NCBI GenBank assembly: GCA_905233935.1 | Contig: CAJOFU010000032.1 | Coordinates: forward strand, 1-32,975 | DNA from: Paludibacteraceae bacterium | GTDB taxonomy: Bacteria; Bacteroidota; Bacteroidia; Bacteroidales; Paludibacteraceae | DNA: 32,975 bases | Reading direction: 5' to 3' | In this document: in pieces, positions 20,517-29,077 of the stretch | How positions within the stretch are numbered: position 1 is the stretch's first letter | Layout of the letters: each line of letters starts with the position of its first letter | The notes under the pieces: model-generated | Database searches by the model: none | The model's input: only the letters and a program-made list of their open reading frames with translations | What the model was told of the DNA's origin: nothing | Program-made: the position numbers and the translations under genes

Positions 20517-20930
20517 ATGAGTTTAAAGAAACGAAATAAAGTTGAGGCCACGTTCGCGATGTCGTCGATGACGGACTTGATCTTCCTGTTGCTGCTGTTC
20601 TTTGTGATGGCAAGCACAATGTCGTCGCCCAACGACATCAAGATCAACCTGCCGCAGGCGAAAGCGAAGACAAACACCAAGCAGGTGGTGGCAAAGGTCA
20701 GCATTGACGAGTTAGGCAACTACTTTGTTGCCTTGGGCAAAGAGAAACCCATCGCCATTGATGCCGAGGATCTGGAGCCGTACTTGGCTTCCGTTCAGGA
20801 GCAGGACTCCACAGCCTACATCGCATTGCACGCTGACGAGGATATAGCGTACAAAGAGGTCGTACGCGTTCTTGACATCGCTAACACGCACCACATGAAG
20901 TTGGTAGTAGCTACGCGAAATAAGAAGTAA
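20517..20930 (+). CDS. exbD: ExbD/TolR-type protein
   Basis: A 137-aa single-pass inner-membrane protein. The N-terminal segment has the family pattern AMSSMTDLIFLLLLFFVMASTM, with the essential aspartate (D20) in MTDLIFLLL; that residue carries protons in the ExbB channel. The periplasmic part ends in AYKEVVRVLDIANTHHMKLVVATRNKK, a typical ExbD C-terminal domain. Many Bacteroides operons have two exbD copies; only one is present here. Confidence 0.92.
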   Translation: MSLKKRNKVEATFAMSSMTDLIFLLLLFFVMASTMSSPNDIKINLPQAKAKTNTKQVVAKVSIDELGNYFVALGKEKPIAIDAEDLEPYLASVQEQDSTAYIALHADEDIAYKEVVRVLDIANTHHMKLVVATRNKK

Positions 20931-20934
20931 CCAA

Positions 20935-21765
20935 ATGAACAAGAATACTAAAGCAAAAATAGAATCCGGGCTGCTGACGACACTCATTATGGCGTTGCTG
21001 TTCCTGCTGCTATGGTACGTCTATATTGACGCACCGCGCGAGCAGGAGGAGGAAGGCATAGAGGTGGCGTTTGGCGACAGCGAGGACGGTGGCGGTGCAG
21101 AGCCGGAAGCCGTGCCGATGCCGGCAGTGCCGGTGACGCAAGCTCCGCCTCCTACCCCACAGGCTCCATCGGACAACGATCTGATGGTTCAGGACGACGA
21201 GGAGTCACTGGCACTCGCCAAGCAGCGTGAGGAGGAAAAGAAGAAACGTGCCGAGCAAGAGGAGCTAATCCGCAAGCAGCGCGAAGAGCAGGCACGTCTG
21301 GAAGCCGAGCAACGTGCTGAAGAGCAACGTTTAGCCGAAGAACGTGCACGCAAAGCTGCCGAGGAGCAAGAGAAACGCGACAAGGCGCAGGCTCTGGGCG
21401 GACTATTCGGCAACAACCAGCAAGGCGCACAAGGCAGCGGTTCGACTCAAGGCGCATCGCAGCAAGGCTCGGACAACCCCGTAGGCAAAGGTACAGTGGG
21501 CGGCAACAGCTGGAGTCTCACCGGACGCAACATCAAAGCCCTACCGAAGCCCTCGACGCAGTTTAACCAAGAGGGTAAGGTCGTAGTGAACATCCAAGTG
21601 AACAGTTCGGGCAAGGTGATCTCGGCAACGGTAGGTGAAGGTACGACCGTCAGCGACTACCAGACCAAGCAGGTGGCACTGGAAGCTGCACGCAAAGCGG
21701 AGTTCTCGCCTTCGGAAAACAAGATTCAAGTAGGAACAATTACATATACTTTCAAATTGAACTAA
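20935..21765 (+). CDS. tonB: TonB/TolA-like energy transducer
   Basis: A 276-aa protein with one N-terminal membrane anchor (~13-31) and an acidic/proline stretch (~38-85). A long alpha-helical segment rich in Glu, Lys, Arg, Gln and Ala follows (~88-155), typical of TolA/TonB spacers, then a Gly/Gln linker and a C-terminal TonB-like domain (~205-276) with EGKVVVNIQVNSSGKVISAT and a final GTITYTFKL strand. It links ExbB-ExbD in the inner membrane to outer-membrane receptors. The spacing of 4 nt from exbD supports one operon. The TolA-like helix makes a TolA role possible, but no tolB or pal is nearby. Confidence 0.88.
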   Translation: MNKNTKAKIESGLLTTLIMALLFLLLWYVYIDAPREQEEEGIEVAFGDSEDGGGAEPEAVPMPAVPVTQAPPPTPQAPSDNDLMVQDDEESLALAKQREEEKKKRAEQEELIRKQREEQARLEAEQRAEEQRLAEERARKAAEEQEKRDKAQALGGLFGNNQQGAQGSGSTQGASQQGSDNPVGKGTVGGNSWSLTGRNIKALPKPSTQFNQEGKVVVNIQVNSSGKVISATVGEGTTVSDYQTKQVALEAARKAEFSPSENKIQVGTITYTFKLN

Positions 21766-21767
21766 GT

Positions 21768-22295
21768 ATGAACTATCTCTTTCTTGACAACGGCTTCGAG
21801 GAGATCGAGGCACTGACCACAGTCGATCTGTTACGCCGTGCAGGCGTTGAACTGGCGACAGTAGCCATCCGCGGCAACATTCAGGTGAACGGCGCACACG
21901 GGATTACCGTACATGCCGACCGCTTGTTTGAAGACTGCGATTTTGCAGACGCAGAGATGCTTATTCTGCCCGGCGGAGCAGCCCATCTGGAGAACCACGA
22001 AGGACTGTGTAACCTGTTAAAGCAACACAACGCCGAGGACAAACTGATAGCAGCCATCTGCTACGCACCATCCGTACTCGGACGTCTGGGAATACTTGAA
22101 GGCAAGCAGGCAACCTGCTACCCGGGCTTCGAGAACTTCCTTGGCGAGAGTTACATTGGCGGTTTGGTGGTAGAGTCGAAGAACGTGATCACCGCCAAAG
22201 GTCCGGGACTGAGCAGCGATTTCGCATTCTGCCTGATCGAGAAACTGAAAGGATCGGAAATCGCCGATGCCGTCTATGACGCGGCACAGTACTAA
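21768..22295 (+). CDS. DJ-1/PfpI family protein (YajL-like)
   Basis: A 175-aa protein of the DJ-1/ThiJ/PfpI superfamily. It has FEEIEALTTVDLLRRAG at the N-terminus (conserved glutamate in the active site) and LILPGG at ~65-70. The nucleophile cysteine is C98 in AAICYAPSVLG; most relatives have AICAAP. Length and motif order match the YajL/DJ-1 branch, proposed to act as a chaperone or in oxidative or glyoxal stress; which applies here cannot be told. It starts 2 nt after tonB, so it is likely the last gene of that operon. A palindromic hairpin follows. Confidence 0.88.
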   Translation: MNYLFLDNGFEEIEALTTVDLLRRAGVELATVAIRGNIQVNGAHGITVHADRLFEDCDFADAEMLILPGGAAHLENHEGLCNLLKQHNAEDKLIAAICYAPSVLGRLGILEGKQATCYPGFENFLGESYIGGLVVESKNVITAKGPGLSSDFAFCLIEKLKGSEIADAVYDAAQY

Positions 22296-22300
22296 CAAGC

Positions 22301-22320
22301 GTCAGCCAAGTTTGGCTGAC
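22301..22320. other. Intergenic hairpin, CAGCCAA-nn-TTGGCTG family copy 2
   Basis: GTCAGCCAA/TTGGCTGAC, 9 bp with a 2-nt loop, 5 nt after the DJ-1 stop. It shares its 7-bp core and position (just after a stop) with 1623-1642. An A-rich leader of the next gene follows, not a T-tract. Confidence 0.6.
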
Positions 22321-22373
22321 AAAAGAACAAAGACAACTACAAACAACAAACAATAAAAACAAACAAATAAACA

Positions 22374-23516
22374 ATGAAAAAAATCTTTACTTTTGCTGCA
22401 TGTGTGGCATTGAGTGCCAGCATGTTTGCACAAGAGGCAGAAGAAGCCCCTAAAGCGTGGAAGTTCGACGGCACAGTAGGACTGAACGCAGCCGCAACCG
22501 GTTTGGTAAACTGGGCAGCCGGTGGTAAAAACAATGTTAACGGTCTGGCTTACGCAAAACTGCACCTGCTCTACAGCAAGGACGCTATTGCCTGGGAGAC
22601 GAACTTCGATACCGATTTCGGATTGACATGGATCGACCAGAAGGAAGATGCATTCCAGAAGTCGAGCGACAATATCAAACTCGCCACGAAGTTTGGTTGG
22701 GAGTTCCACCAGAACTGGTATCTGACGGTACTCGGTAGTTTCCAGAGCCAATATGCTCCGGGTCGCAACTACACAGAAGGTTACAACAACATCGTCTCCA
22801 AATGGCTGGCTCCTTCGCACACCGATATCTCTGTCGGTATCGACTATAAGAAGAGCGTGAACGGTTGTGACTTCTCAGTTTATCTGTCACCGATCGCCGG
22901 TCGTATCACCACAGCTTACATCAGCAAATCGATGAACGACCGTTATACCAAGGAGTATCACGACGCCTTTATCAATGGCGAGATTGATCCGGCGAAGTAC
23001 AATCCGCTGTATAACCTGAAAGATGAGTTGCAGATGATCAACGGTACGTACAAGTACGCTAATACAGCCACAACGATCGACGGTACTACATATCTGCCGG
23101 GCGATAAGATCTACCGCAATGCACGTGCCGAGTTCGGTTTGAGTTTCAAGGGCTCGATTGCTTACACCTACAAGGATCTGAAATTAGGAACGACTGTCAC
23201 TCTCTTCTCTGCATATCAGGGCAAAGGTTTCAGCCTGAAGGACATCTATGAGGCAGAGTACGGTGCAGGTACGTGGGAGAACCGTAACACCAACGAGTAC
23301 TATTTCGAGTATTCAAACAACAACCGTCAGTTCGGTCACTTTGATGTGGACTGGGATGTTAACCTGAGCTACCAGTTCCTGAAGTGTCTGCAAGTGACGC
23401 TGCAAACGAACCTGAAATACTATCCGGGTACACTGATTGCTGACAAAGACGGCAACCTGAGCGAGCGCTGCCAGTTCAAAGGCATGATCGGTCTGGGCGT
23501 AGGTTACAGTTTCTAA
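22374..23516 (+). CDS. DUF3078 family outer-membrane protein
   Basis: A 380-aa protein with a signal peptide (MKKIFTFAACVALSASMFAQ). It shows the DUF3078 motif of an Asn/Trp-Ala-Ala-Gly-Gly turn (LVNWAAGGKNNVNG) at about residues 43-57. Many amphipathic strands follow, ending in a C-terminal aromatic residue (GLGVGYSF), as expected for an outer-membrane barrel. A leader very rich in A and C (CAAACAA-type) precedes the start, a common feature of well-translated Bacteroidetes mRNAs. Function unknown. It is a paralogue, at family level, of the 2582 gene, but lacks that protein's charged N-terminal segment. Confidence 0.82.
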   Translation: MKKIFTFAACVALSASMFAQEAEEAPKAWKFDGTVGLNAAATGLVNWAAGGKNNVNGLAYAKLHLLYSKDAIAWETNFDTDFGLTWIDQKEDAFQKSSDNIKLATKFGWEFHQNWYLTVLGSFQSQYAPGRNYTEGYNNIVSKWLAPSHTDISVGIDYKKSVNGCDFSVYLSPIAGRITTAYISKSMNDRYTKEYHDAFINGEIDPAKYNPLYNLKDELQMINGTYKYANTATTIDGTTYLPGDKIYRNARAEFGLSFKGSIAYTYKDLKLGTTVTLFSAYQGKGFSLKDIYEAEYGAGTWENRNTNEYYFEYSNNNRQFGHFDVDWDVNLSYQFLKCLQVTLQTNLKYYPGTLIADKDGNLSERCQFKGMIGLGVGYSF

Positions 23517-23521
23517 TCATC

Positions 23522-23800
23522 GTGGACTATTTGCAGGAAATAGAGCAGAACGTGTCACGTCTCGTTACAGCTTACGAGCAAGCGAGACGTGACAACGCCG
23601 CTCTGCAACAGCAACTCAAGAAGCAAGACGAAGAACTGTTCAACTTGCGCGCAGATATCAAACAGAAAGAAGCAGAACTGCGCAACCTGCAAATAGCACA
23701 TGCACTAACGGTGGATTCACCACAACGACAAAAAGCAAAAAATCATATACGGTCAATTATCGCTGATATTGACAAAACGATAGACACTTTAAAGCGTTAA
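23522..23800 (+). CDS. Short coiled-coil protein upstream of zapA (ZapB-like)
   Basis: A 92-aa protein, GTG start at 23522, 5 nt after the DUF3078 stop. No other start is available that keeps the helix. Residues 1-60 form a continuous coiled coil (EQARRDNAALQQQLKKQDEELFNLRADI), and the C-terminus is basic and helical. Position directly before zapA and size suggest a ZapB-like division partner, as often annotated in Bacteroidetes; sequence alone shows only a coiled coil. Its stop codon lies at the start of a tandem repeat array (23796-23826). Confidence 0.7.
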   Translation: MDYLQEIEQNVSRLVTAYEQARRDNAALQQQLKKQDEELFNLRADIKQKEAELRNLQIAHALTVDSPQRQKAKNHIRSIIADIDKTIDTLKR

Positions 23801-23826
23801 ATTGTTAATTGTTAAATCGTTAAATT
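23796..23826. repeat. GTTAAATT-type array between the coiled-coil gene and zapA
   Basis: GTTAAATT, GTTAATT, GTTAAATC, GTTAAATT: four 7/8-bp units beginning in the last codons of the coiled-coil gene and ending 3 nt before the zapA ATG. Confidence 0.8.
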
Positions 23827-23829
23827 ATT

Positions 23830-24156
23830 ATGGCTGAGCAGAATCCAAGCACATTGAATATCACCTTACAGTTAGGTGACCACACGATGCGATTTCCGGT
23901 TGCTTGGAATGAGGAGAAATATTACCGTGAAGCCGCTGCTCACCTGAATCAACGATTTCAGTATTACAGTTCGGGCATGAAGAGCAAGTCTGCCGAGCAA
24001 ATTTGGGTATATGTAGCCTTGGAAGCGGCAGTGAACTTGCAACGGGAGAACGCACGATACGACATCGAACCCGTGAAAGATCGTATTAACACCATTAACA
24101 AAACAATCATCAACGCACTGGTTGACAGTGCGGAAAACACAAAGGAAAAGCTATGA
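23830..24156 (+). CDS. zapA: Cell division protein ZapA
   Basis: A 108-aa ZapA, which bundles FtsZ protofilaments at the division ring. The N-terminal domain ([34 protein letters not shown]) has the family's strand-helix pattern, and a helical C-terminus follows ([20 protein letters not shown]). It overlaps rny by 4 nt (ATGA). In many bacteria a 6S RNA gene follows zapA; here there is no room for one. Confidence 0.85.
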   Translation: MAEQNPSTLNITLQLGDHTMRFPVAWNEEKYYREAAAHLNQRFQYYSSGMKSKSAEQIWVYVALEAAVNLQRENARYDIEPVKDRINTINKTIINALVDSAENTKEKL

Positions 24157-25682
24157 ATACAACAATGATAATACTCATTGCTGTCGGCGCATTTCTGGTA
24201 GGAGCAATAGCATGCTTTATATTATGCCGATATGCACAAAACGGACTATTCAAGAAAGCCCTGGAAGAGGCGGAGATTATAAAGAAGAACAAGATCGTTG
24301 AGGCTAAGGAGAAGTTCATTGCCTTGAAGACCGAACATGAGAACATGGTTCGTCAGCAGGAGCAAAAACGCCAGCAAGCCGACCAACGTCTGCAACAGCG
24401 TGAGCAGCAGCTCAACCAACGCCAAGGCGAATTGCAGCGGCAGCAGAACGAATTGAAAACCAAGACGCAGCAGATAGAAAAGCAACAACAAGCTATCGAA
24501 TATAAGACCTCCGAAGCCGAGAAGCTTCACCTGCAGGCTCAACAGCAACTGGAAGCAATCTCTGGATTGTCGGCTGCCGAAGCGAAGAAACAACTGGTTG
24601 ACAGCCTGAAAGAAGAAGCACGTACCGATGCACTGGCGTACATCAACGAGACGATGGACGAGGCACGCCTGAACGCAAGCATGGAGGCTAAGAAAGTGAT
24701 TATCAAGACCATCCAGCGTGTAGCCAGCGAGGCAACGGTTGAAAATGCCGTGAGCGTATTCCGCATCGAGAACGACGAAGTCAAAGGTCGTATCATCGGT
24801 CGCGAGGGACGAAACATCCGTGCTCTGGAAGCCGCTACCGGCGTCGAGATCGTTGTAGATGACACACCGGAGTGCATCACCCTATCCGCTTTCGATCCTA
24901 TTCGCCGCGAGATAGCACGACTCAGTCTGCACCAACTCGTACAAGACGGACGTATTCACCCCGCACGTATTGAAGAGGTGGTAGCCAAAGTGACCGAGCA
25001 GATTGAGGAAGAGATCAACGAGATCGGTAAGCGTACAACCATCGACCTGGGTATTCATGGTCTGCACCCCGAATTGATTCGCTTGGTAGGTAAAATGAAA
25101 TACCGCTCATCCTACGGTCAGAACCTGCTGCAACACAGCCGCGAGACTGCTAACCTCTGCGCTACCATGGCTTCGGAGCTTGGCTTGAACCCGAAGACAG
25201 CTCGCCGAGCAGGTTTGCTGCACGATATAGGCAAAGTGGCTGACGAAGACTATGAGTTGCCGCACGCTGAGGTCGGCATGAAACTGTGCGAGAAGTACGG
25301 CGAAAAACCCGAGATCTGCAACGCTGTTGGTTCGCACCACGACGAGATAGAGATGGATACTTTGATCGCTCCTATCGTACAGGCGTGCGATGCTATATCA
25401 GGAGCGCGCCCGGGTGCACGTCGCGAGATCGTAGAGACCTACATTAAGCGACTCAAGGATCTGGAGAACATCGCTATGTCGCACGAGGGCGTAATCAAAA
25501 CCTACGCCTTGCAGGCAGGTCGCGAGCTGCGCGTGATTGTCGGTGCAGACAAGATCAGCGACAAGGATACCGAGCTGTTGTCGTACGACATCGCCAAGAA
25601 GATCCAGGATGAAATGACCTATCCGGGTCAAGTCAAGATAACCGTAATACGCGAGACACGCGCTATTTCGTACGCGAAATAG
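24153..25682 (+). CDS. rny: Ribonuclease Y
   Basis: RNase Y is a membrane-anchored endoribonuclease that starts mRNA decay. The 509-aa protein has one N-terminal membrane helix ([19 protein letters not shown]), a long Gln/Glu-rich coiled coil (~45-150), a KH domain with [19 protein letters not shown] around residues 211-229, and an HD domain with the catalytic AGLLHDIGK around residues 351-359. This domain order is the complete family form. The zapA-rny pair is common in Bacteroidetes. The stop codon overlaps the first base of a heptamer array. Confidence 0.95.
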   Translation: MNTTMIILIAVGAFLVGAIACFILCRYAQNGLFKKALEEAEIIKKNKIVEAKEKFIALKTEHENMVRQQEQKRQQADQRLQQREQQLNQRQGELQRQQNELKTKTQQIEKQQQAIEYKTSEAEKLHLQAQQQLEAISGLSAAEAKKQLVDSLKEEARTDALAYINETMDEARLNASMEAKKVIIKTIQRVASEATVENAVSVFRIENDEVKGRIIGREGRNIRALEAATGVEIVVDDTPECITLSAFDPIRREIARLSLHQLVQDGRIHPARIEEVVAKVTEQIEEEINEIGKRTTIDLGIHGLHPELIRLVGKMKYRSSYGQNLLQHSRETANLCATMASELGLNPKTARRAGLLHDIGKVADEDYELPHAEVGMKLCEKYGEKPEICNAVGSHHDEIEMDTLIAPIVQACDAISGARPGARREIVETYIKRLKDLENIAMSHEGVIKTYALQAGRELRVIVGADKISDKDTELLSYDIAKKIQDEMTYPGQVKITVIRETRAISYAK

Positions 25683-25709
25683 TTGATAGTTGAAAGTTGA
25701 AAGTTGAAA
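25682..25709. repeat. 28-bp array of four heptamers between rny and the DUF349 gene
   Basis: GTTGATA then GTTGAAA three times. It begins at the last base of the rny stop codon and ends 9 nt before the ATG of the next gene. Confidence 0.85.
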
Positions 25710-25718
25710 GATATTAAT

Positions 25719-27179
25719 ATGGAAAACGAGAAACTTACAATCGTAGAACAACTGCGAACATTACTGAGTGAAGGTGACGTAACCGCTATCAAAGAGCAAG
25801 TAGCCGAACTGAAGAACCACTTCTACCGCGAACTGCATCAGGAGCAAGAAGCCCTGAAGAAAGCCGCAGAAGAAGCAGGCGATACATTTGAGGCTGTCGT
25901 TGATGAAACCGAACAGACGTTCCGTCAACTGCTCAACGACTACAAGGTTCGTCGTGACGAGGTGATCAAGAAACAGGCAGCCGAGCAGGAGCAGAACCTG
26001 CTGCGCAAGGAGAATATCATCGCCCAGATGAAAGATCTCGCCAACCCCGAGACTGCTGACGTGATGGCTGACCTGAAGAAGATGCGCGACCTGCAAGCCG
26101 AGTGGAAAACCATCGGTCAAGTGCCCGCACCGAAAGTACAGGAACTCTGGCGTCAGTACAACCTCTATCAGGAGCAGTTCTACGACTTGGTGAAGATCAA
26201 TATCGAGTTGCGCGACTTGGATTTCAAGCGCAATCTGGAAGCCAAGACGGCATTATGCGAGAAAGCCGAGGCACTGGATGCGAACAACAACATCGTTGAA
26301 GCCAACCGTCAGCTGCAGCAGTTGCACAACGAGTGGTCGGAGATCGGTCCTGTAGCCCGCGACCAGCGCGAGGCATTGTGGGAGCGATTCAAAGCAGCGT
26401 CCACAATCATCAACAAGAAGCATCAGGCATATTTCGACGCTCTGCATCAGCGTGAGGAAGAGAATCTTGCGAAGAAACAGGCACTCATCGAACGACTGAA
26501 AGAGATTGACTTGAGCAAGTTGAAATCCAACAAGGCGTGGGAAGAGGCAGCCGAGAAGATTCAGGCTATTCAGCAAGAGTGGCGTGCGATAGGTTTTGCG
26601 CCGAAGAAGTTCAACCAGACAATCTACGACGAGTACCGCGCCTTGTGCGAGCAGTTCTTCAAAGCTAAAGCCGGATTCTACAAAACGACCCGCGACATGT
26701 TCTCCGAGAACCTGCGTCTGAAACGCGAGTTGCTGGCTAAAGCCGAAGAACTCAAGTCCAGCCAAGAGTGGCAGGAGGCTACGCAGAAGTTCGTTGAACT
26801 GCAGAACGAGTGGAAGAAGATCGGTCCGGTTGCACGCAAGTATTCCGATGATATCTGGAAACAATTCACTACAGCTTGCGACGCATTCTTTGAGGCTAAA
26901 CGCGAAGCTACCAAGCAGGAGCGCGAGGCATTCAAGCAGCGCCGCGAGAAAGCCTCGGAGAAGTGGCACAAGGGGCTGGAGAGCATGACTGACAGAAATC
27001 GTCTAATCCGCATCTACGAAGGTCTGCAAGCCGAGATCCGCACAGCCGAGAACAATATCCTGTTCTTCACCTCGAAGTCAGGCAATGCGCTGGTTAAAGG
27101 TCTGCAAAAGAAGATTGATGATCTGAAGAAGCAAGCAGCTGAAATCGAAAACAAAATCAACGAGATAGATAATGAGTAA
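25719..27179 (+). CDS. DUF349 repeat protein
   Basis: A 486-aa helical protein starting at ATG 25719 (MENEKLTIVEQLRTLL); an upstream in-frame TTG lies in the heptamer array and is unlikely. It contains several consecutive DUF349 repeats of about 70 residues, each with the pattern L..(E/Q)W..IG.(V/A)......LW..F (EWKTIGQVPAPKVQELWRQY, EWSEIGPVARDQREALWERF, EWRAIGFAPKKFNQTIYDEY, EWKKIGPVARKYSDDIWKQF). The N-terminal ~90 residues and the C-terminus are coiled coil. DUF349 proteins have no firmly established role here. It overlaps ftsE by 8 nt. Confidence 0.88.
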   Translation: MENEKLTIVEQLRTLLSEGDVTAIKEQVAELKNHFYRELHQEQEALKKAAEEAGDTFEAVVDETEQTFRQLLNDYKVRRDEVIKKQAAEQEQNLLRKENIIAQMKDLANPETADVMADLKKMRDLQAEWKTIGQVPAPKVQELWRQYNLYQEQFYDLVKINIELRDLDFKRNLEAKTALCEKAEALDANNNIVEANRQLQQLHNEWSEIGPVARDQREALWERFKAASTIINKKHQAYFDALHQREEENLAKKQALIERLKEIDLSKLKSNKAWEEAAEKIQAIQQEWRAIGFAPKKFNQTIYDEYRALCEQFFKAKAGFYKTTRDMFSENLRLKRELLAKAEELKSSQEWQEATQKFVELQNEWKKIGPVARKYSDDIWKQFTTACDAFFEAKREATKQEREAFKQRREKASEKWHKGLESMTDRNRLIRIYEGLQAEIRTAENNILFFTSKSGNALVKGLQKKIDDLKKQAAEIENKINEIDNE

Positions 27180-27840
27180 GATTATCAGTTACCATAACGT
27201 CAGCGTCAATCAGGCAGAGCAGATTGTGCTGCGTGACGTCAACCTTGAAGTAGGCGAAGGCGAGTTCGTGTATCTGCTCGGGCGAGTAGGTTCGGGTAAG
27301 TCTTCGTTTATGAAGACGATGTACGGCGAACTGCCCATCGCTTCGGGCGAGGCACAGATTCTTGATTACAACCTATCTACCCTACGCCGCAAGCAGATTC
27401 CTTATCTGAGACGTAAATTGGGCGTTGTGTTCCAAGACTTTCAACTGCTCACCGACCGTAACGTGGAGGAGAACCTGCTGTTCGTGCTGCGTGCTACGGG
27501 CTGGAAAGACAAGAACGCCATGAAGTCACATGTCATGGACGTCTTGGATCAGGTAAGTATGGCTAACAAAGCGTACAAGATGCCGTATCAACTCTCCGGA
27601 GGCGAGCAGCAGCGTGTGGTCATTGCACGGGCGCTACTGAATATGCCGTCGCTGATTCTTGCCGACGAGCCGACAGGAAACCTTGACCACGAAACCGGCA
27701 AGGAGATCATGGATCTGCTGTACAGTATCTCGAAGGCAGGCATCACTATCGTTATGTCAACGCACAACATTATCTGGCCGGAACAATACCCCGGGCGTAA
27801 GCTCTACTTTACAGACGGCAGGATTAGCGAGGATGAATAA
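27172..27840 (+). CDS. ftsE: FtsE-type ABC transporter ATPase
   Basis: A 222-aa ABC ATPase. Walker [10 protein letters not shown] (residues 37-45), Q-loop VVFQDFQLL, signature LSGGEQQR, Walker [14 protein letters not shown] and the H-loop STHN are all present. Size and the [14 protein letters not shown] and [14 protein letters not shown] segments fit the FtsE branch, which with FtsX controls septal peptidoglycan hydrolases. No ftsX is adjacent, which is usual in this phylum. The start overlaps the DUF349 gene. LolD is the main alternative, but the neighbourhood of zapA and division-related genes favours FtsE. Confidence 0.85.
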   Translation: MSKIISYHNVSVNQAEQIVLRDVNLEVGEGEFVYLLGRVGSGKSSFMKTMYGELPIASGEAQILDYNLSTLRRKQIPYLRRKLGVVFQDFQLLTDRNVEENLLFVLRATGWKDKNAMKSHVMDVLDQVSMANKAYKMPYQLSGGEQQRVVIARALLNMPSLILADEPTGNLDHETGKEIMDLLYSISKAGITIVMSTHNIIWPEQYPGRKLYFTDGRISEDE

Positions 27841-27858
27841 ACTTTTTCTGACGAAAGA

Positions 27859-27890
27859 TTTGCAAATGTGACAAATATTTTGTACTTTTG
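27859..27890 (+). promoter_or_regulatory. Promoter of rpsU
   Basis: TTTG (27859-27862), 20-nt spacer, TACTTTTG (27883-27890). It gives rpsU its own transcript with a leader of about 90 nt. Confidence 0.85.
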
Positions 27891-27970
27891 CACGCTTTTT
27901 CGGCAATATCAACATGTATCGACCATATATGGGCGATCATACAACAACAATAACAACTATATCGATCGTG

Positions 27971-27980
27971 AAAGGAGGTG
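27971..27980 (+). promoter_or_regulatory. Strong Shine-Dalgarno sequence of rpsU
   Basis: AAAGGAGGTG ends 7 nt before the ATG at 27988. It is an almost perfect complement to the 16S rRNA 3' end and the only such site seen in the window. In Bacteroidetes the ribosome normally hides its anti-Shine-Dalgarno sequence with the help of bS21, the product of this gene, so the site suggests autoregulation. Confidence 0.9.
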
Positions 27981-27987
27981 TAATGCA

Positions 27988-28182
27988 ATGATCATCGTAC
28001 CTGTAAAGGAAGGCGAGAATATCGAGCGTGCGATTAAGAAATTCAAACGTAAATTCGATAAGACCGGCGTCATCAAAGAACTGCGTCGTCGCCAGCAATT
28101 CGAGGCACCAAGTCAAATCAAACGAGTAAAGATGGCTCACGCCAAGTACGTACAGCAATTGCACGCCAACGACGAGATTTAA
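27988..28182 (+). CDS. rpsU: 30S ribosomal protein S21
   Basis: A 64-aa bS21 starting MIIVPVKEGENIERAIKKFKR at ATG 27988. The open frame extends 40 codons upstream through the leader, but the Shine-Dalgarno site and the family N-terminus fix this start. The protein is basic and helical, with the conserved FKRKFDKTGVIKELRRRQQFE and a C-terminal tail longer than in Proteobacteria divergent forms. It is flanked by its own promoter and a strong terminator, so it is monocistronic. Confidence 0.97.
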   Translation: MIIVPVKEGENIERAIKKFKRKFDKTGVIKELRRRQQFEAPSQIKRVKMAHAKYVQQLHANDEI

Positions 28183-28202
28183 TCTCTACTCGATTGCAAA
28201 CA

Positions 28203-28237
28203 AAAGTGAGTTCCTGTTTTGGGAACTCACTTTCGTT
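28203..28237. terminator. Terminator between rpsU and the convergent HAD gene
   Basis: AAAGTGAGTTCC (28203-28214) pairs perfectly with GGAACTCACTTT (28222-28233) around a 7-nt loop, followed by CGTTTTG. It sits between convergent genes and can serve both strands. Confidence 0.9.
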
Positions 28238-28283
28238 TTGTAGTATGGCTGTCTATTCTGCCTACACTACTCTGCCGTTGTAC

Positions 28284-28955
28284 TTACTTAACCAACTTTG
28301 GCAGATAATCGAGCAGCGCGTGCATGCTTGGCAGGAACACGTCGGGTTTCCACGGCGCAAAATCGTCATAGACGAGCGGGCCTGTGTTGACAACAACCGT
28401 AAACAGATCGGCTGCCCGTGCGGCTTGCAAGCCAAGCGGAGCGTTCTCAATCACGCAGCACTCCTCCTTCTTTAGACCGCTCATTTCCCACGCCTTAAGA
28501 TAAGGTTCTGGACGCGGTTTGCCGTGCGGGCACTCAAACGCAGTGATCATCCGTTCACGGACAAAGATTCCCGGGAAAGCATGGTTGAGCTGGTCGAGCA
28601 GAGTCTTCTGCGCACTGCCTGTGACGAGCCAGATCTGCTTATCAGGCATTGCCTTGATAGCTTGAAGTACCTCGTAAGCACCCGGCATAGGCTGTGCTCC
28701 GCCGAGTTCGACGAACTTCTCGCCTTTCTCCTTGTAGAACGCATCCACCTCCTCCAAACTAACTTGGCGGTCGGGCATCTGCTGCTTATACGTGTTCAGG
28801 ATAACATCGCGGCTGGTGCAACCCTCCTGCATATAACAGTCGCGCTGCGTGAAGTGCAGACCATGACGTGCCATAACAATCTCCCACGCCCGTGCATGAT
28901 TAGGCATAGAGTTGAACAGTACGCCGTCCATATCGAAGAAAAATCCTTTTTTCAT
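28284..28955 (-). CDS. HAD-superfamily phosphatase/phosphomutase (beta-phosphoglucomutase-like)
   Basis: A 223-aa HAD hydrolase. Motif I is FFFDMDGVLFNS with D8 and D10 at the N-terminus, a helical cap follows (~15-85), motif II is LVTGS, motif III the lysine in HGKPRPEPYLKA, and motif IV the acidic pair region CVIENAPLG. The cap type and length match the beta-phosphoglucomutase/GPH-like subfamily acting on small phosphorylated sugars or glycolate phosphate; the substrate cannot be fixed. It is transcribed convergently to rpsU and shares the terminator. Confidence 0.85.
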   Translation of the reverse strand: MKKGFFFDMDGVLFNSMPNHARAWEIVMARHGLHFTQRDCYMQEGCTSRDVILNTYKQQMPDRQVSLEEVDAFYKEKGEKFVELGGAQPMPGAYEVLQAIKAMPDKQIWLVTGSAQKTLLDQLNHAFPGIFVRERMITAFECPHGKPRPEPYLKAWEMSGLKKEECCVIENAPLGLQAARAADLFTVVVNTGPLVYDDFAPWKPDVFLPSMHALLDYLPKLVK

Positions 28956-29053
28956 ACAGTATCTTTTATTTCGAGTTTATTATTGAGATAATTTTCGGTT
29001 TCCGGTAAGGGAGTTATGTGGGGCATAATGACCGCGCTGAAAATGAAAATTAG

Positions 29054-29077
29054 CCAATAAGAAACCGAAATTATTGG
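29054..29077 (-). terminator. Hairpin across the DUF4301 stop codon
   Basis: On the minus strand CCAATAA (containing the TAA stop) pairs with TTATTGG around a 10-nt loop (29054-29060/29071-29077), then CTAATTTTC. The loop sequence GAAACCGAAA also has its exact complement at 28993-29002. Possible terminator for the DUF4301 gene. Confidence 0.45.
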
